This document shows positions 1-7,313 of a stretch of DNA of 11,553 bases, in pieces. Both the position numbers and the translations under genes were made by a program. Below the pieces are notes generated by a model. The model made no database searches. It had not been told where the DNA came from and saw nothing but the letters and a program-made list of their open reading frames with translations. Source of the stretch: Mollicutes bacterium (GTDB lineage Bacteria > Bacillota_I > Bacilli_A > Izemoplasmatales > Izemoplasmataceae); assembly GCA_003552275.1 (NCBI GenBank), contig PUKL01000127.1, forward strand, positions 1 through 11,553. The letters run 5' to 3'. Numbering within the stretch: the first letter of the stretch is position 1; each line of letters opens with the position of its first letter.

Positions 1-2988
1 GGTGTCCAAGACGAGGATGTTCACATCGTCGTTGGAGGCGATGACATGATCGAGGCCGCCGTAGCCGATGTCATAGGCCCAGCCGTCGCCACCGAAGATC
101 CAGTTGCTCTGCTTGACGATGTATTGGGCGAGTTCTTGCAGTTCGTCGGCCAAAGGACCGTCGTATTTGTCGATCAGGGGACGGAGCTTCTTGTGGATCT
201 CCATGGTCTTTTCGCCGTCGGAACGGTTCTCGACCCATTCTTCGAACAGGGCGGCCATGTCCTTGGGAAGCTTGTCCTTGTTCTCGTTGACGAGCGTCTG
301 GAGCCTGTCGCGCATGGCCTCGTTGGCGAGATACATGCCGTAGCCGAACTCGGCGTTGTCCTCGAAGAGGCTGTTCGCCCAGGCGGGTCCTCTGCCTTCG
401 GCGTTCTTGGTGTAGGGGGTGGCGGGGAAGCTGCCGCCATAGATCGAGGAACAACCCGTGGCGTTGGCGATTTGCAGACGGTCACCGAAAAGCTGGGTCA
501 CAAGCTTGACATAGGGGGTTTCGCCGCAACCCGCGCAGGCACCGGAGAATTCGAAGAGGGGCTTTGCGAACTGCGAGTTCTTGGCGTTCGTCTTTTGGAC
601 GAGGTGGTCTTTCGGCGTGACCTCGTTGAAGAGGTATTCGGCCTTTTGCACTTCGCCCTTCTCGATCTCGTCGCCGATCGGGCTCATCTCGAGCGCCTTC
701 TCTTTGGCCGGGCAGACGCTGACACAGACACCGCAGCCCGTGCAATCGAGCGTGGAGACCTGGATGCGGTATTTCATCTCGTCGATGCCTTTGCCGCGGG
801 CATCGAGGGTCTCGAGGCCTTCGGGGGCCTTTTCCATCTCCTCTTCCGTCAGGAGGAAGGGACGGATGACGGCGTGCGGGCAGGCGAAGGCACACTGGTT
901 GCACTGGATACAGTTCTCTTTGATCCATTTGGGGGTGTAGTTGGCGATACCCCGTTTTTCATAGGCCGTCGAGCCCGGTTCCATGGTGCCGTCGGCATAT
1001 TTCTCGAAGGCGCTGACGGGAAGGTCGTAGCCTTTGATCGCGTTCACGGGGTCGGCGATGTTCTTGACATAGTCGGGCTTGTCCTTCTCTTGGGGTTCCT
1101 TGTCGTCGCGGAGATCCTTCCATTCTTTCTTCACCTCGACTTCGACGAGGCCTTCCTTACCGGAATCGATGGCTTGGAAGTTCTTCTTGACGATTTCTTC
1201 ACCCATGCGGCCGTACGCCTTTTCGGCATACTCCTTCATGAGCTCCTTGGCCCGCTCATACGGCATGATGTGCTCGTTCAAAGCGAAGAAGGCCGATTGC
1301 ATGATGGTGTTGATGCGTTCTCCGAGACCGATGTCCTCGGCGAGTTTGACGGCGTTGATGATGTAGAGTTTGGCATCCTTCTCGGCGAGTTGACGCTTCA
1401 CTCTCGCGGGGAGGAAATCCTCGATCTCGTCGGCGGATTTGATGGTGTTCAAAAGGAAGGTGCCGCCCTCACGCATGCCTTCGATCATGTCGTATTTGAA
1501 GAGATAGGAGTCCTTCGAACAAGAAACGAAGTGCGGGTGGTTGACGAGATAGGTGCTCCGGATGGGCTTCTCGCTGAAACGCAGATGCATACGGGTGATG
1601 CCGCCCGACTTCTTCGAGTCATAGCTCGAGTAGGCCTGGGCGTACATGTCGGTGTTCTCCCCGATGATCTTGATGGTGTTCTTCGAAGCGCCGACCGTAC
1701 CGTCGCTGCCGAAGCCGAAGAAGAGCAGTTCCGTGGTCGAGGGATCCGTGGCGTGGATCTCTTCGGGGACTTCGAGCGAAGTGTGGTTGACGTCGTCGAC
1801 GATACCGATGGTGAAACGGTCCTTCTTCTCGCCGGCGAGGTTGTCATAGACGGCCTTGATCTGGGCGGGGGTGGTGTCCTTGCTGGAGAGGCCGTAACGA
1901 CCGCCGATGATCGCGGGCGCGTCCTTTTGGCCGTAATAGACGCTCTTCACGTCGAGATAGAGCGGCTCTCCGAGGGCACCGTTCTCCTTGGTGCGGTCGA
2001 GCACGGCGATCCGTTCGACGGATTCCGGCATGGCCGCGAGGAAGTGTTCGGTGCTGAAGGGACGATAGAGGTGGACGGTGACGAGACCGACCTTGCGGTC
2101 TTCTTTCTCGCGGAGATAGTCGACCGTCTCCCGGATGGCTTCGGTCACGGAGCCCATGGCGACGATGACATCCGTCGCGTCGGGGTCGCCGTAATAGGTG
2201 AAGGGGGCATAGTCCCTGCCCGTCTCTTTCGAGATCTCTTTCATGTAGTCGGCGACGATGGCGGGGATGTCCTTGTAGTATTTCTCCTGGATTTCGCGCG
2301 CTTGCATGTAGACGTCGTCGTTCTGGGCGGAACCGCGGGTGACGGGACGCTCACTGTTCAAGGCCCGTTTGCGGAAACGCCGTACGGCGTCGCGGTCGAG
2401 CAGACGGTCGAAGACTTCATAGTCCATGACCTCGACCTTGTTCGTCTCGTTCGAGGTGCGGAAACCGTCGAAGAAGTGCAAGAAGGGGATGCTCGACTTG
2501 ATCGCCGAAAGATGGGCGATGCCGGCGAGGTCCATCACTTGCTGGACGGAGCCCGTCGCGAGCATGGCGAAGCCGGTCTGGCGTGCGGCCATGGCGTCTT
2601 GGTGGTCGCCGAAGATGGAAAGGGCCTGCACGGCGATGCTCCGGCTCGCGATATGGATGACGCCGGGCAGGAGTTCGCCGGCTATCTTGTACATGTTGGG
2701 GATCTTCAACAGGAGTCCCTGGCTCGCGGTGTAGGTGGTCGTGAGCGCTCCCGATTGTAGCGAGCCGTGCACGGTCCCGGCCGCACCGGCCTCCGATTGC
2801 ATCTCCACCACCTTGACGGGCATGCCGAAGAGGTTCTTCTTTCCTTGCGACGCCCAAAGGTCCGTGTGTTCGGCCATGGGCGAGGAAGGTGTGATCGGAT
2901 AGATTCCTGCGACTTCGGTGAACGCATAGGCCGCGTAGGCGGCCGCCTGGTTACCGTCCATCGACTGGAACACTTTCTTTTTCGCCAT
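1..2988 (-). CDS. nifJ: Pyruvate:ferredoxin (flavodoxin) oxidoreductase, C-terminus cut by window edge
   Basis: Cytoplasmic Fe-S/TPP enzyme that oxidises pyruvate with CoA to acetyl-CoA and CO2 and passes electrons to ferredoxin or flavodoxin; typical of anaerobic fermentation. The window holds 996 codons; single-chain PFORs are about 1170-1190 residues, so roughly 180 C-terminal residues lie beyond base 1. Seen in order: N-terminal pyruvate/TPP domain with YPITPSSPMAE (residues 30-40) and Arg116 in ASRSIAV; middle domains; a two-cluster ferredoxin domain with CxxCxxCxxxC at Cys693/696/699/703 and Cys749/752/755/759; then the C-terminal TPP domain with Cys818, Cys821 and Cys846, which by family analogy bind the proximal 4Fe-4S cluster (the fourth Cys would lie in the missing part), and the TPP motif GDGWAYDIGYGGLD (957-970). 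The ATG at 2988 follows a perfect GGAGGT (2998-3003) at 9-nt spacing. It lies downstream of walJ on the same strand but has its own promoter. Identity is very secure; the nifJ/por naming is conventional. Confidence 0.97.
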   Translation of the reverse strand, partial: MAKKKVFQSMDGNQAAAYAAYAFTEVAGIYPITPSSPMAEHTDLWASQGKKNLFGMPVKVVEMQSEAGAAGTVHGSLQSGALTTTYTASQGLLLKIPNMYKIAGELLPGVIHIASRSIAVQALSIFGDHQDAMAARQTGFAMLATGSVQQVMDLAGIAHLSAIKSSIPFLHFFDGFRTSNETNKVEVMDYEVFDRLLDRDAVRRFRKRALNSERPVTRGSAQNDDVYMQAREIQEKYYKDIPAIVADYMKEISKETGRDYAPFTYYGDPDATDVIVAMGSVTEAIRETVDYLREKEDRKVGLVTVHLYRPFSTEHFLAAMPESVERIAVLDRTKENGALGEPLYLDVKSVYYGQKDAPAIIGGRYGLSSKDTTPAQIKAVYDNLAGEKKDRFTIGIVDDVNHTSLEVPEEIHATDPSTTELLFFGFGSDGTVGASKNTIKIIGENTDMYAQAYSSYDSKKSGGITRMHLRFSEKPIRSTYLVNHPHFVSCSKDSYLFKYDMIEGMREGGTFLLNTIKSADEIEDFLPARVKRQLAEKDAKLYIINAVKLAEDIGLGERINTIMQSAFFALNEHIMPYERAKELMKEYAEKAYGRMGEEIVKKNFQAIDSGKEGLVEVEVKKEWKDLRDDKEPQEKDKPDYVKNIADPVNAIKGYDLPVSAFEKYADGTMEPGSTAYEKRGIANYTPKWIKENCIQCNQCAFACPHAVIRPFLLTEEEMEKAPEGLETLDARGKGIDEMKYRIQVSTLDCTGCGVCVSVCPAKEKALEMSPIGDEIEKGEVQKAEYLFNEVTPKDHLVQKTNAKNSQFAKPLFEFSGACAGCGETPYVKLVTQLFGDRLQIANATGCSSIYGGSFPATPYTKNAEGRGPAWANSLFEDNAEFGYGMYLANEAMRDRLQTLVNENKDKLPKDMAALFEEWVENRSDGEKTMEIHKKLRPLIDKYDGPLADELQELAQYIVKQSNWIFGGDGWAYDIGYGGLDHVIASNDDVNILVLDT

Positions 2989-3013
2989 CTTTATACTACC
3001 TCCATATCATATT

Positions 3014-3031
3014 TTCCGGATGGTCGCGGAA
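3014..3031 (-). other. Small hairpin in the nifJ 5' leader
   Basis: On the minus strand TTCCG and CGGAA can pair as a 5-bp stem with an 8-nt loop, between the predicted transcription start (about 3052) and the nifJ Shine-Dalgarno. The preceding ACCTTCC (plus strand ggaaggt, 3028-3034) nearly complements GGAGGT, with one extra base. No T-run follows, so this is not a terminator, and I recognise no riboswitch class. It may be chance. Confidence 0.25.
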
Positions 3032-3058
3032 GGTTCTTGTCATACAAATTCCACATAC

Positions 3059-3087
3059 ATTATACAACAAACACCGTCTTGACACAA
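3059..3087 (-). promoter_or_regulatory. Probable sigma-A promoter of nifJ
   Basis: Reading the minus strand, a perfect -10 TATAAT (plus ATTATA at 3059-3064) sits 17 bp from a -35-like TTGTGT (3082-3087), which matches only the TTG half of the consensus. Predicted transcription starts near 3052, giving a leader of about 64 nt before the nifJ ATG. It lies in the 142-bp gap between the walJ stop and nifJ, the most AT-rich part of that gap. Confidence 0.7.
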
Positions 3088-3130
3088 TGGTGCACGGACA
3101 ATTCCTGTTCTCCTTCGCATGGTCCTCTTT

Positions 3131-3907
3131 TCAGAGGCGGAAGAGCTTGGAAGGTTCATGCTGGCGGGCCACATGGACCTCGTAGTCGGCGGGGGAGAGG
3201 TCGTAGCTCAAAAAGACTTCGCGGAAAGTGGCGAGCGCCCGTTCGGGGGTGTTGCACTCCTCGGAAGGGTGCGCGAGCACGATCACTCTCGTCTTGTCGC
3301 CCACGAACCGGGAAAGATAATAGGCGGAGTCGCTGTTCGAAAGGTGTCCGCGGACGGAATCGATGCGCCGTTTCAAGGCATAGGGTCGTTCGGAGGTGAA
3401 AAGCATGGTGACGTCGTAGTTCGCTTCGAGGATATAGGCGTCCGCGTTCTGGAAGACGGGATGGAGTTTTTCGTCGATGAAACCCGTGTCGGTCGCATAG
3501 ACGACCTTCTTGCCTTCGGAGAAGAACACGAAACCGAGGGTCGTCTCCGTATCGTGCGACAGCGGAACGGGATAGATCTCGAAATCGCCGACGGACTGAT
3601 GGACATGGGGCTCGATGGGGACGAACTCGTCCACTTCCACATCGGCGGGGAGGGCGGCCAACACGCTCTCGGCGGTGTAGAGCGGGACCCGGTGCTCTTT
3701 CATGACCATCCGGAGCCCCTTGGTGTGGTCGGTGTGTTCATGGGTGACAAGCACCGCCGTGACGTCTGTCAACGAAAAAGGGCTCCCCGCGAGACGTCTC
3801 TTCATGGCCCGATAACTCAGTCCCGCGTCGATGAGAAGGGTCGTCCGACCGCTACGGATGAGGGTCGCGTTGCCTTTGGAGCCGCTGCCGAGAACGATCG
3901 ATTCCAT
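3131..3907 (-). CDS. walJ: WalJ/YycJ-type metallo-beta-lactamase-fold hydrolase
   Basis: A 258-residue cytoplasmic metal-dependent hydrolase of the YycJ (WalJ/VicX) family, which is linked in Bacillota to the WalRK cell-wall two-component system; the substrate is unsettled and a nuclease role has been proposed. Visible features: family N-terminus LGSGSKGNATLI (residues 6-17), metal motif HEHTDH (56-61), further likely ligands His118 (PLSHDT), Asp140 (YATDTG) and His213 (LAHPSEECN), plus GHLSN (187-191). Length matches the family, usually about 260. The ATG at 3907 follows GGAGGT (3913-3918) at 5 nt; the same frame stays open upstream to 4069, but that would read through the promoter and lacks family homology. 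Oddly, no walR, walK, walH or walI is next to it, and it appears to be transcribed alone from its own promoter. No clear terminator separates it from nifJ. Confidence 0.92.
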   Translation of the reverse strand: MESIVLGSGSKGNATLIRSGRTTLLIDAGLSYRAMKRRLAGSPFSLTDVTAVLVTHEHTDHTKGLRMVMKEHRVPLYTAESVLAALPADVEVDEFVPIEPHVHQSVGDFEIYPVPLSHDTETTLGFVFFSEGKKVVYATDTGFIDEKLHPVFQNADAYILEANYDVTMLFTSERPYALKRRIDSVRGHLSNSDSAYYLSRFVGDKTRVIVLAHPSEECNTPERALATFREVFLSYDLSPADYEVHVARQHEPSKLFRL

Positions 3908-3912
3908 GCTGC

Positions 3913-3918
3913 ACCTCC
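3913..3918 (-). promoter_or_regulatory. walJ ribosome binding site that decides the start
   Basis: GGAGGT on the minus strand (plus ACCTCC) ends 5 nt before the ATG at 3907. This fixes the start at the conserved MESIVLGSGSKGN N-terminus rather than at any upstream in-frame codon. Confidence 0.85.
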
Positions 3919-3931
3919 GTTCACTACGGAC

Positions 3932-3959
3932 ATTATACACCAAAACCCCTTTCTTGCAA
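3932..3959 (-). promoter_or_regulatory. Probable sigma-A promoter of walJ
   Basis: The minus strand reads TTGCAA (plus 3954-3959), 16 bp, then a perfect TATAAT (plus 3932-3937). Transcription would start near 3925, giving a short leader of about 18 nt that carries the GGAGGT. This is one half of the divergent promoter region shared with the lipoprotein gene. Confidence 0.75.
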
Positions 3960-3981
3960 CACATCCCCCGCAAGCTGACGC

Positions 3982-3998
3982 TCACGAATTCCTTGTGA
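3982..3998. promoter_or_regulatory. Imperfect inverted repeat between the divergent promoters (possible operator)
   Basis: TCAC (3982-3985) and GTGA (3995-3998) form a 4-bp inverted repeat around a 9-bp centre, midway between the -35 boxes of walJ and the lipoprotein gene. The position suits a shared regulator, but the symmetry is short and could be chance. Confidence 0.2.
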
Positions 3999-4005
3999 TT
4001 GGTTG

Positions 4006-4034
4006 TTGTGTTGCGCATGGATAAGTGGTAATAT
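4006..4034 (+). promoter_or_regulatory. Probable extended -10 promoter of the lipoprotein gene
   Basis: A -35-like TTGTGT (4006-4011) and a -10 TAATAT (4029-4034) are 17 bp apart. TG at 4026-4027 one base before the -10 makes an extended -10 element. An alternating AT run follows to 4040. Transcription would start near 4041, with a leader of about 29 nt. The -35 hexamer is identical to that of the proposed nifJ promoter. Confidence 0.65.
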
Positions 4035-4053
4035 ATATATTGCGTATTTTGAT

Positions 4054-4059
4054 AAGGAG
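4054..4059 (+). promoter_or_regulatory. Ribosome binding site of the lipoprotein gene
   Basis: AAGGAG, 10 nt before the ATG at 4070. It selects that start over an in-frame ATG at 4025, which would precede the predicted transcription start, and over the out-of-frame ATG at 4063. Confidence 0.75.
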
Positions 4060-4069
4060 TGAATGCCAC

Positions 4070-6523
4070 ATGGAAAATGTAATCGTCAAACGCGCGTTAA
4101 TGGTCCTCACTGCGCTCATCATCATTGTCGGTAGCGCTGTCGCGTGTAATTTCATCATCGGTGAAGATGATTCCCCGACCGTGACGGACCGGGACAAAGT
4201 CTTCTTGACCTACCAAGGTATAGAAATCACCAAAGGCGACCTCTTTGCCAGGATGCTCGTGACCGACGGCATGTTGCATCTCATCGACTACATCGATGCT
4301 CATCTGCTCGCCGACGAGATGGATGAAGTGACCCAGGAAGAGATCGATGAAATGATCACCATGCTCAAATACGGCACGACCGACCCCGAAGAGATCGACC
4401 GCATGACCGACGAAGAGATCGAAGAACTCGAAAGCGAGTACCGCGACCTCATCGTCATGAGCGGTTACGACCCCGACGACCCCGACAGCGAAGATGCCTT
4501 CATCCGCTTGCGGGTAGCCAAGGAGAACTACACCCGTCATCGTTTTGAGACGACGGACGAAGACGACCGCTTCTTCATCACGGACGAAGACCTCGAAAGC
4601 TTCTATGAAGACTACCGCCAAGGCGACCTCATGGCCATCCGCCTCCGCTTCAACAGCCAAAACGAGTTCTTGAACGTCTTCAAGCGGTTCAACCTCGTGC
4701 ACAACTTTGAAGGCGGCATCGGTCTCTACGAAGGTGAAAAGCCCATCGAGGACATGCGTCGTGAGGAGTTCGACGAAGAGAACACCCGCCTGCTCGACGA
4801 TGAAGAGGTCCTCCAATATTACATCAAGGTCTATAACTACATCTATCCTTATCGTGAGGCCATCGACGAAGAAAGCGAGCTCGAGGATATGCTCGGTCTC
4901 GACGACGATTTCCTCCGTTTCAACCAACGAGAACTGCAAGAACTCGCCAAGGAAAGAGACGATGTCTTCTTCGCCAAGATGAGCGACTACCTCTATCACG
5001 ACATCGACGACAACCCTCCCTACGCCATCACCTCCAAATCGATCGAGGGTCACCGTTATCTCGCCTACGTCCTCGAGCGTGACGAAGTCACCCCCTTCGA
5101 GGACCTCGAAGAGGAAGAGCTCGCCGAACTCCGTGCCGATTACATCGACACGCTTGTCGGTGAAGAACAGACCGTCCGGGCCATGGCCGCCTTGCATGAA
5201 GAGAACAACCTCCGCATCTACGACCAGGCCGTGAGCGCCGTCTACCAACAACAATTCGAACCCCGTCAATCTCCCGCCCAAGACCCCAAGGACAACAGGA
5301 CCATCGCCGAGATCGACGACATGAGCATCACCGCCGACGACCTCTACGACTACATGGTCCAACGCATCGGCATCCTCTACGCCACCGAACTCGCCAAGGA
5401 GAAGCATCTCCTCGCGAGCGACTACTACACCGACCTCTTCGGCCGGGAGCGAGACGTCCTCCGCAACCGCAGCGACCTCATGCAGGACTATCGCCGCGAA
5501 CTCTCCCAGACCAAACAACAAGTCGCCGAATTCGGCTTCGACTGGCAACTCTATCTCGCTCTCTACATGCGGGTCAACTCCGACCGCGAACTGATCGAAC
5601 AACGGGCCGCGCGAAGACTCCGGATGGATTACCTCCTCGACATCGTCGATGTGAGCATGCTCTATGACTATGTCGAAGAGCAGTACGAGAACTATTTCAG
5701 CCTCAATGTCGAACGGATCGTCGTCTATCTCGACCTCGACGAGGACCGTCTTGACGACGACCTCGAAGAATATCTCGATTCGCTCGAAGAGGAAGACAGA
5801 GACGATTTCGAAAGCCTCGTGGCCGCTTTGGAATCCTTGATCATGGCCGAGAGTGAAGACGAAGACCTCGAAGACATCGTCAAAGAATACCGTGAAGCAC
5901 TCCGCGGCGAAGACGAAGATGACGACGACTACAGCAAGTGGGCCCGTTTCAAGAATGCGGGACTGCGACTCCGTTTCGAAAAGCTCGGTGAGTTGTCCTA
6001 CAAAGAGGCCGGGAAATACGACGAAGATTTCATCGCCACCCTGCAAGACCTCTATGCGAGCTATGTCGAAGACCATGAAGACGAGGACGAGATCTATTCG
6101 GACGGCATCTTGAAGACCGAATACGGTTACCACTTCATCCTCGCCCGTCAAGGCAAAGACTTCGAGAAGCCTTCGGCACGTCTCACGGCCGACGAGCTCG
6201 ACGACTATCCCGAAGAGCTTTTGAACGACGATCACATCCCCACGATCGAACAGATGATCCTCTATTCCCAAAGGGACCTCGACAGACAACGCTACGGCAG
6301 TAGCGACATCGAGATCCCCCGGAGTGTGAGAGACGCCCTCGACGCCTATTACAAGGACGCCCACACCAGATTGTACGGTCATATCCACCATTCCATCATC
6401 GTGCTCGACGACATGCTCGACGGCAATGTGGACATCGCCGAAGACAGCGAACATCATCTCCGCATGGCGGAGACGGTGCGCAACCTCTTCATGCGGATCC
6501 ATTTCCCCGAACTCGTCGACTGA
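4070..6523 (+). CDS. Large acidic lipoprotein with two tandem SurA/PrsA-like foldase modules
   Basis: An 817-residue exported protein, probably an extracytoplasmic chaperone or peptidyl-prolyl isomerase-like foldase. The N-terminus has a lysine/arginine pair (7-8), a hydrophobic segment (about 9-25) and a lipobox-like AVAC with Cys26, the only cysteine in the protein, which fits lipid anchoring. Two modules can be aligned by eye. Module 1 starts around residue 43 (ITKGDLF at 53-59, HLLA at 78-81); module 2 starts around 411 (ITADDLY at 420-426, HLLA at 446-449). Module 2 ends its parvulin-like part with KTEYGYHFILARQG (682-695), the usual C-terminal strand of PpiC domains with His688. The matching part of module 1 is IEGHRYLAYVLE (325-336), which lacks the GYH pattern. 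The N-terminal His of active parvulins is also not evident (NVERIVVYLD, 546-555), so isomerase activity is doubtful. The sequence is strikingly rich in Asp and Glu throughout, with long predicted helices. It stands alone, divergent from walJ and closed by a terminator. The export call is firm; the exact function is inferred. Confidence 0.9.
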   Translation: MENVIVKRALMVLTALIIIVGSAVACNFIIGEDDSPTVTDRDKVFLTYQGIEITKGDLFARMLVTDGMLHLIDYIDAHLLADEMDEVTQEEIDEMITMLKYGTTDPEEIDRMTDEEIEELESEYRDLIVMSGYDPDDPDSEDAFIRLRVAKENYTRHRFETTDEDDRFFITDEDLESFYEDYRQGDLMAIRLRFNSQNEFLNVFKRFNLVHNFEGGIGLYEGEKPIEDMRREEFDEENTRLLDDEEVLQYYIKVYNYIYPYREAIDEESELEDMLGLDDDFLRFNQRELQELAKERDDVFFAKMSDYLYHDIDDNPPYAITSKSIEGHRYLAYVLERDEVTPFEDLEEEELAELRADYIDTLVGEEQTVRAMAALHEENNLRIYDQAVSAVYQQQFEPRQSPAQDPKDNRTIAEIDDMSITADDLYDYMVQRIGILYATELAKEKHLLASDYYTDLFGRERDVLRNRSDLMQDYRRELSQTKQQVAEFGFDWQLYLALYMRVNSDRELIEQRAARRLRMDYLLDIVDVSMLYDYVEEQYENYFSLNVERIVVYLDLDEDRLDDDLEEYLDSLEEEDRDDFESLVAALESLIMAESEDEDLEDIVKEYREALRGEDEDDDDYSKWARFKNAGLRLRFEKLGELSYKEAGKYDEDFIATLQDLYASYVEDHEDEDEIYSDGILKTEYGYHFILARQGKDFEKPSARLTADELDDYPEELLNDDHIPTIEQMILYSQRDLDRQRYGSSDIEIPRSVRDALDAYYKDAHTRLYGHIHHSIIVLDDMLDGNVDIAEDSEHHLRMAETVRNLFMRIHFPELVD

Positions 6524-6536
6524 CCACCCACTGAAG

Positions 6537-6571
6537 CAAACGCCACGGTGCACGCACCGTGGCGTTTTTTT
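6537..6571 (+). terminator. Rho-independent terminator of the lipoprotein gene
   Basis: A perfect 10-bp stem (CGCCACGGTG 6541-6550 with CACCGTGGCG 6555-6564), CACG loop, then seven T (6565-6571), extended by A-T pairs at the base. It begins 14 nt after the stop codon. Confidence 0.95.
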
Positions 6572-6576
6572 CGTCC

Positions 6577-6608
6577 AAAAGAAAACCCCGCGTCGGAACG
6601 CGGGGTTT
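6577..6608 (-). terminator. Rho-independent terminator of rplY
   Basis: On the minus strand a 7-bp GC stem (CCCCGCG 6586-6592 with CGCGGGG 6599-6605), flanked by three A-T pairs, a 6-nt loop, then TTTTCTTTT (6585-6577). It starts 8 nt after the rplY stop and lies back to back with the lipoprotein terminator, separating the convergent transcripts. Confidence 0.9.
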
Positions 6609-6615
6609 GTCGGGA

Positions 6616-7263
6616 TCAGTCTTCGTCTTCTTCGTCCGAGGATTCTTCGGCGGTCTCTTCGTCCTCGTCTTTTTGCTTGATGGCTTCGACTTCGATGTCT
6701 TCGTCTTCTTCGAGGATCTCCTCTTCTTCCTCTTCCTCTTGCGGGTAAGAGATGCTGACGAGGATCTTGTCCTCGGGAACGAGGACCTTGAAGCCTTCGG
6801 GGAGGTCGAGATCGGAGACGTAGAGCGCTTCGTTACCTTCCATACCTTCGACATCGAGCTCGAAGTGGGAGATACCGCTGCCGGCGGGGAACTCCGTGGT
6901 GACGGTCTGGCTGATGAGCTCGACGATGAGGTCGCGGCTTTCGACTTCATCCTTGTTCAGGATCTTGACGGGTATCTCGGCGGAGATGGTGTCGGTGGCG
7001 CTGATCTTTTGCAGGTCGAAATGCAGGATGCGGTTCTGGCGGAGGGGATCCACCTGGAGCTCCTTGAAATAGACCTGATGGGTCTTCTTGCCGAGTTTCG
7101 CCTTGAAGGTCATACTCCTGCCGTAGGACTTGAAGGCATCCGCGACGTCCTTGAAAGGACATTGCACGGGGGTGGGCTCAATGCCCTTCCCATAGACGAT
7201 GCCGGGTATGAGATGGTTCTCTCGGATTTCTTTGAGTTTTCCCGATCGTTTCTCGAGTTTCAT
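6616..7263 (-). CDS. rplY: Ribosomal protein bL25 (Ctc/TL5 type) with long acidic tail
   Basis: A 215-residue 50S subunit protein of the bL25/general stress protein Ctc family that binds 5S rRNA. Residues 1-90 match the 5S-binding domain (GKLKEIRENHLIPGIVYGKG, 8-27; VDPLRQNRILHFDLQ, 71-85); residues about 92-175 match the TL5/CTC C-terminal beta domain (ISAEIPVK at 93-100; SDLDLPEGFKVL at 150-161). The last 40 residues (176-215) are a disordered-looking tail with 27 Asp/Glu. The ATG at 7263 has AAGGAG (7272-7277) 8 nt upstream; an in-frame GTG at 7272 overlaps that site and is rejected. It has its own promoter and terminator and lies downstream of yhaM with a 76-nt gap. Acidic tails on bL25 are known but vary between lineages. 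Confidence 0.95.
   Translation of the reverse strand: MKLEKRSGKLKEIRENHLIPGIVYGKGIEPTPVQCPFKDVADAFKSYGRSMTFKAKLGKKTHQVYFKELQVDPLRQNRILHFDLQKISATDTISAEIPVKILNKDEVESRDLIVELISQTVTTEFPAGSGISHFELDVEGMEGNEALYVSDLDLPEGFKVLVPEDKILVSISYPQEEEEEEEILEEDEDIEVEAIKQKDEDEETAEESSDEEDED
6717..6740. repeat. Low-complexity homopyrimidine tract in the rplY acidic tail
   Basis: An uninterrupted 24-nt C/T run on the plus strand (GAA/GAG codons on the coding strand) encoding the start of the poly-Glu tail. The surrounding sequence down to 6618 is also rich in cttc/ctc units. It reflects the protein sequence but could favour in-frame length change by slippage. Confidence 0.7.
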
Positions 7264-7271
7264 GTTCTTCA

Positions 7272-7277
7272 CTCCTT
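7272..7277 (-). promoter_or_regulatory. rplY ribosome binding site that decides the start
   Basis: AAGGAG on the minus strand, 8 nt before the ATG at 7263. The in-frame GTG (7272-7270) overlaps this site and so cannot use it. Confidence 0.8.
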
Positions 7278-7313
7278 CGGGCCGTTCGCTTCTTTGGCCG
7301 ATGTCAGTTTATG

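Noticed and set aside
46..2760. A 904-codon open frame on the plus strand antisense to nifJ
   Set aside because: The opposite strand encodes an unmistakable PFOR with all cofactor motifs. The antisense protein is a Val/Asp/Gly/Phe-rich sequence with no recognisable domain, and the openness follows from rare use of codons whose complement is a stop.
3039..3119. A 26-codon minus-strand ORF (starting MRRRTGIVRAPLC) between walJ and nifJ
   Set aside because: It lies over the nifJ promoter, its only Shine-Dalgarno-like sequence (AGAGG) is too close to the ATG, and nothing else supports it.
3124..3137. Hairpin CCTCT-GAAA-AGAGG at the walJ stop codon as a terminator
   Set aside because: The stem is only 5 bp and no T-run follows on the minus strand, so it does not qualify as a rho-independent terminator.
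3908..4069. N-terminal extension of walJ back to 4069
   Set aside because: It would translate through the walJ promoter and Shine-Dalgarno and over the divergent promoter, and the conserved family N-terminus starts at the ATG at 3907.
4097..6553. An 818-codon open frame on the minus strand antisense to the lipoprotein gene
   Set aside because: It mirrors the GAC/GAA/CTC-rich codon use of the sense gene (giving Val, Phe and Glu/Asp runs), spans the terminator, and has no ribosome binding site or domain. The sense strand has promoter, Shine-Dalgarno, signal peptide and terminator.
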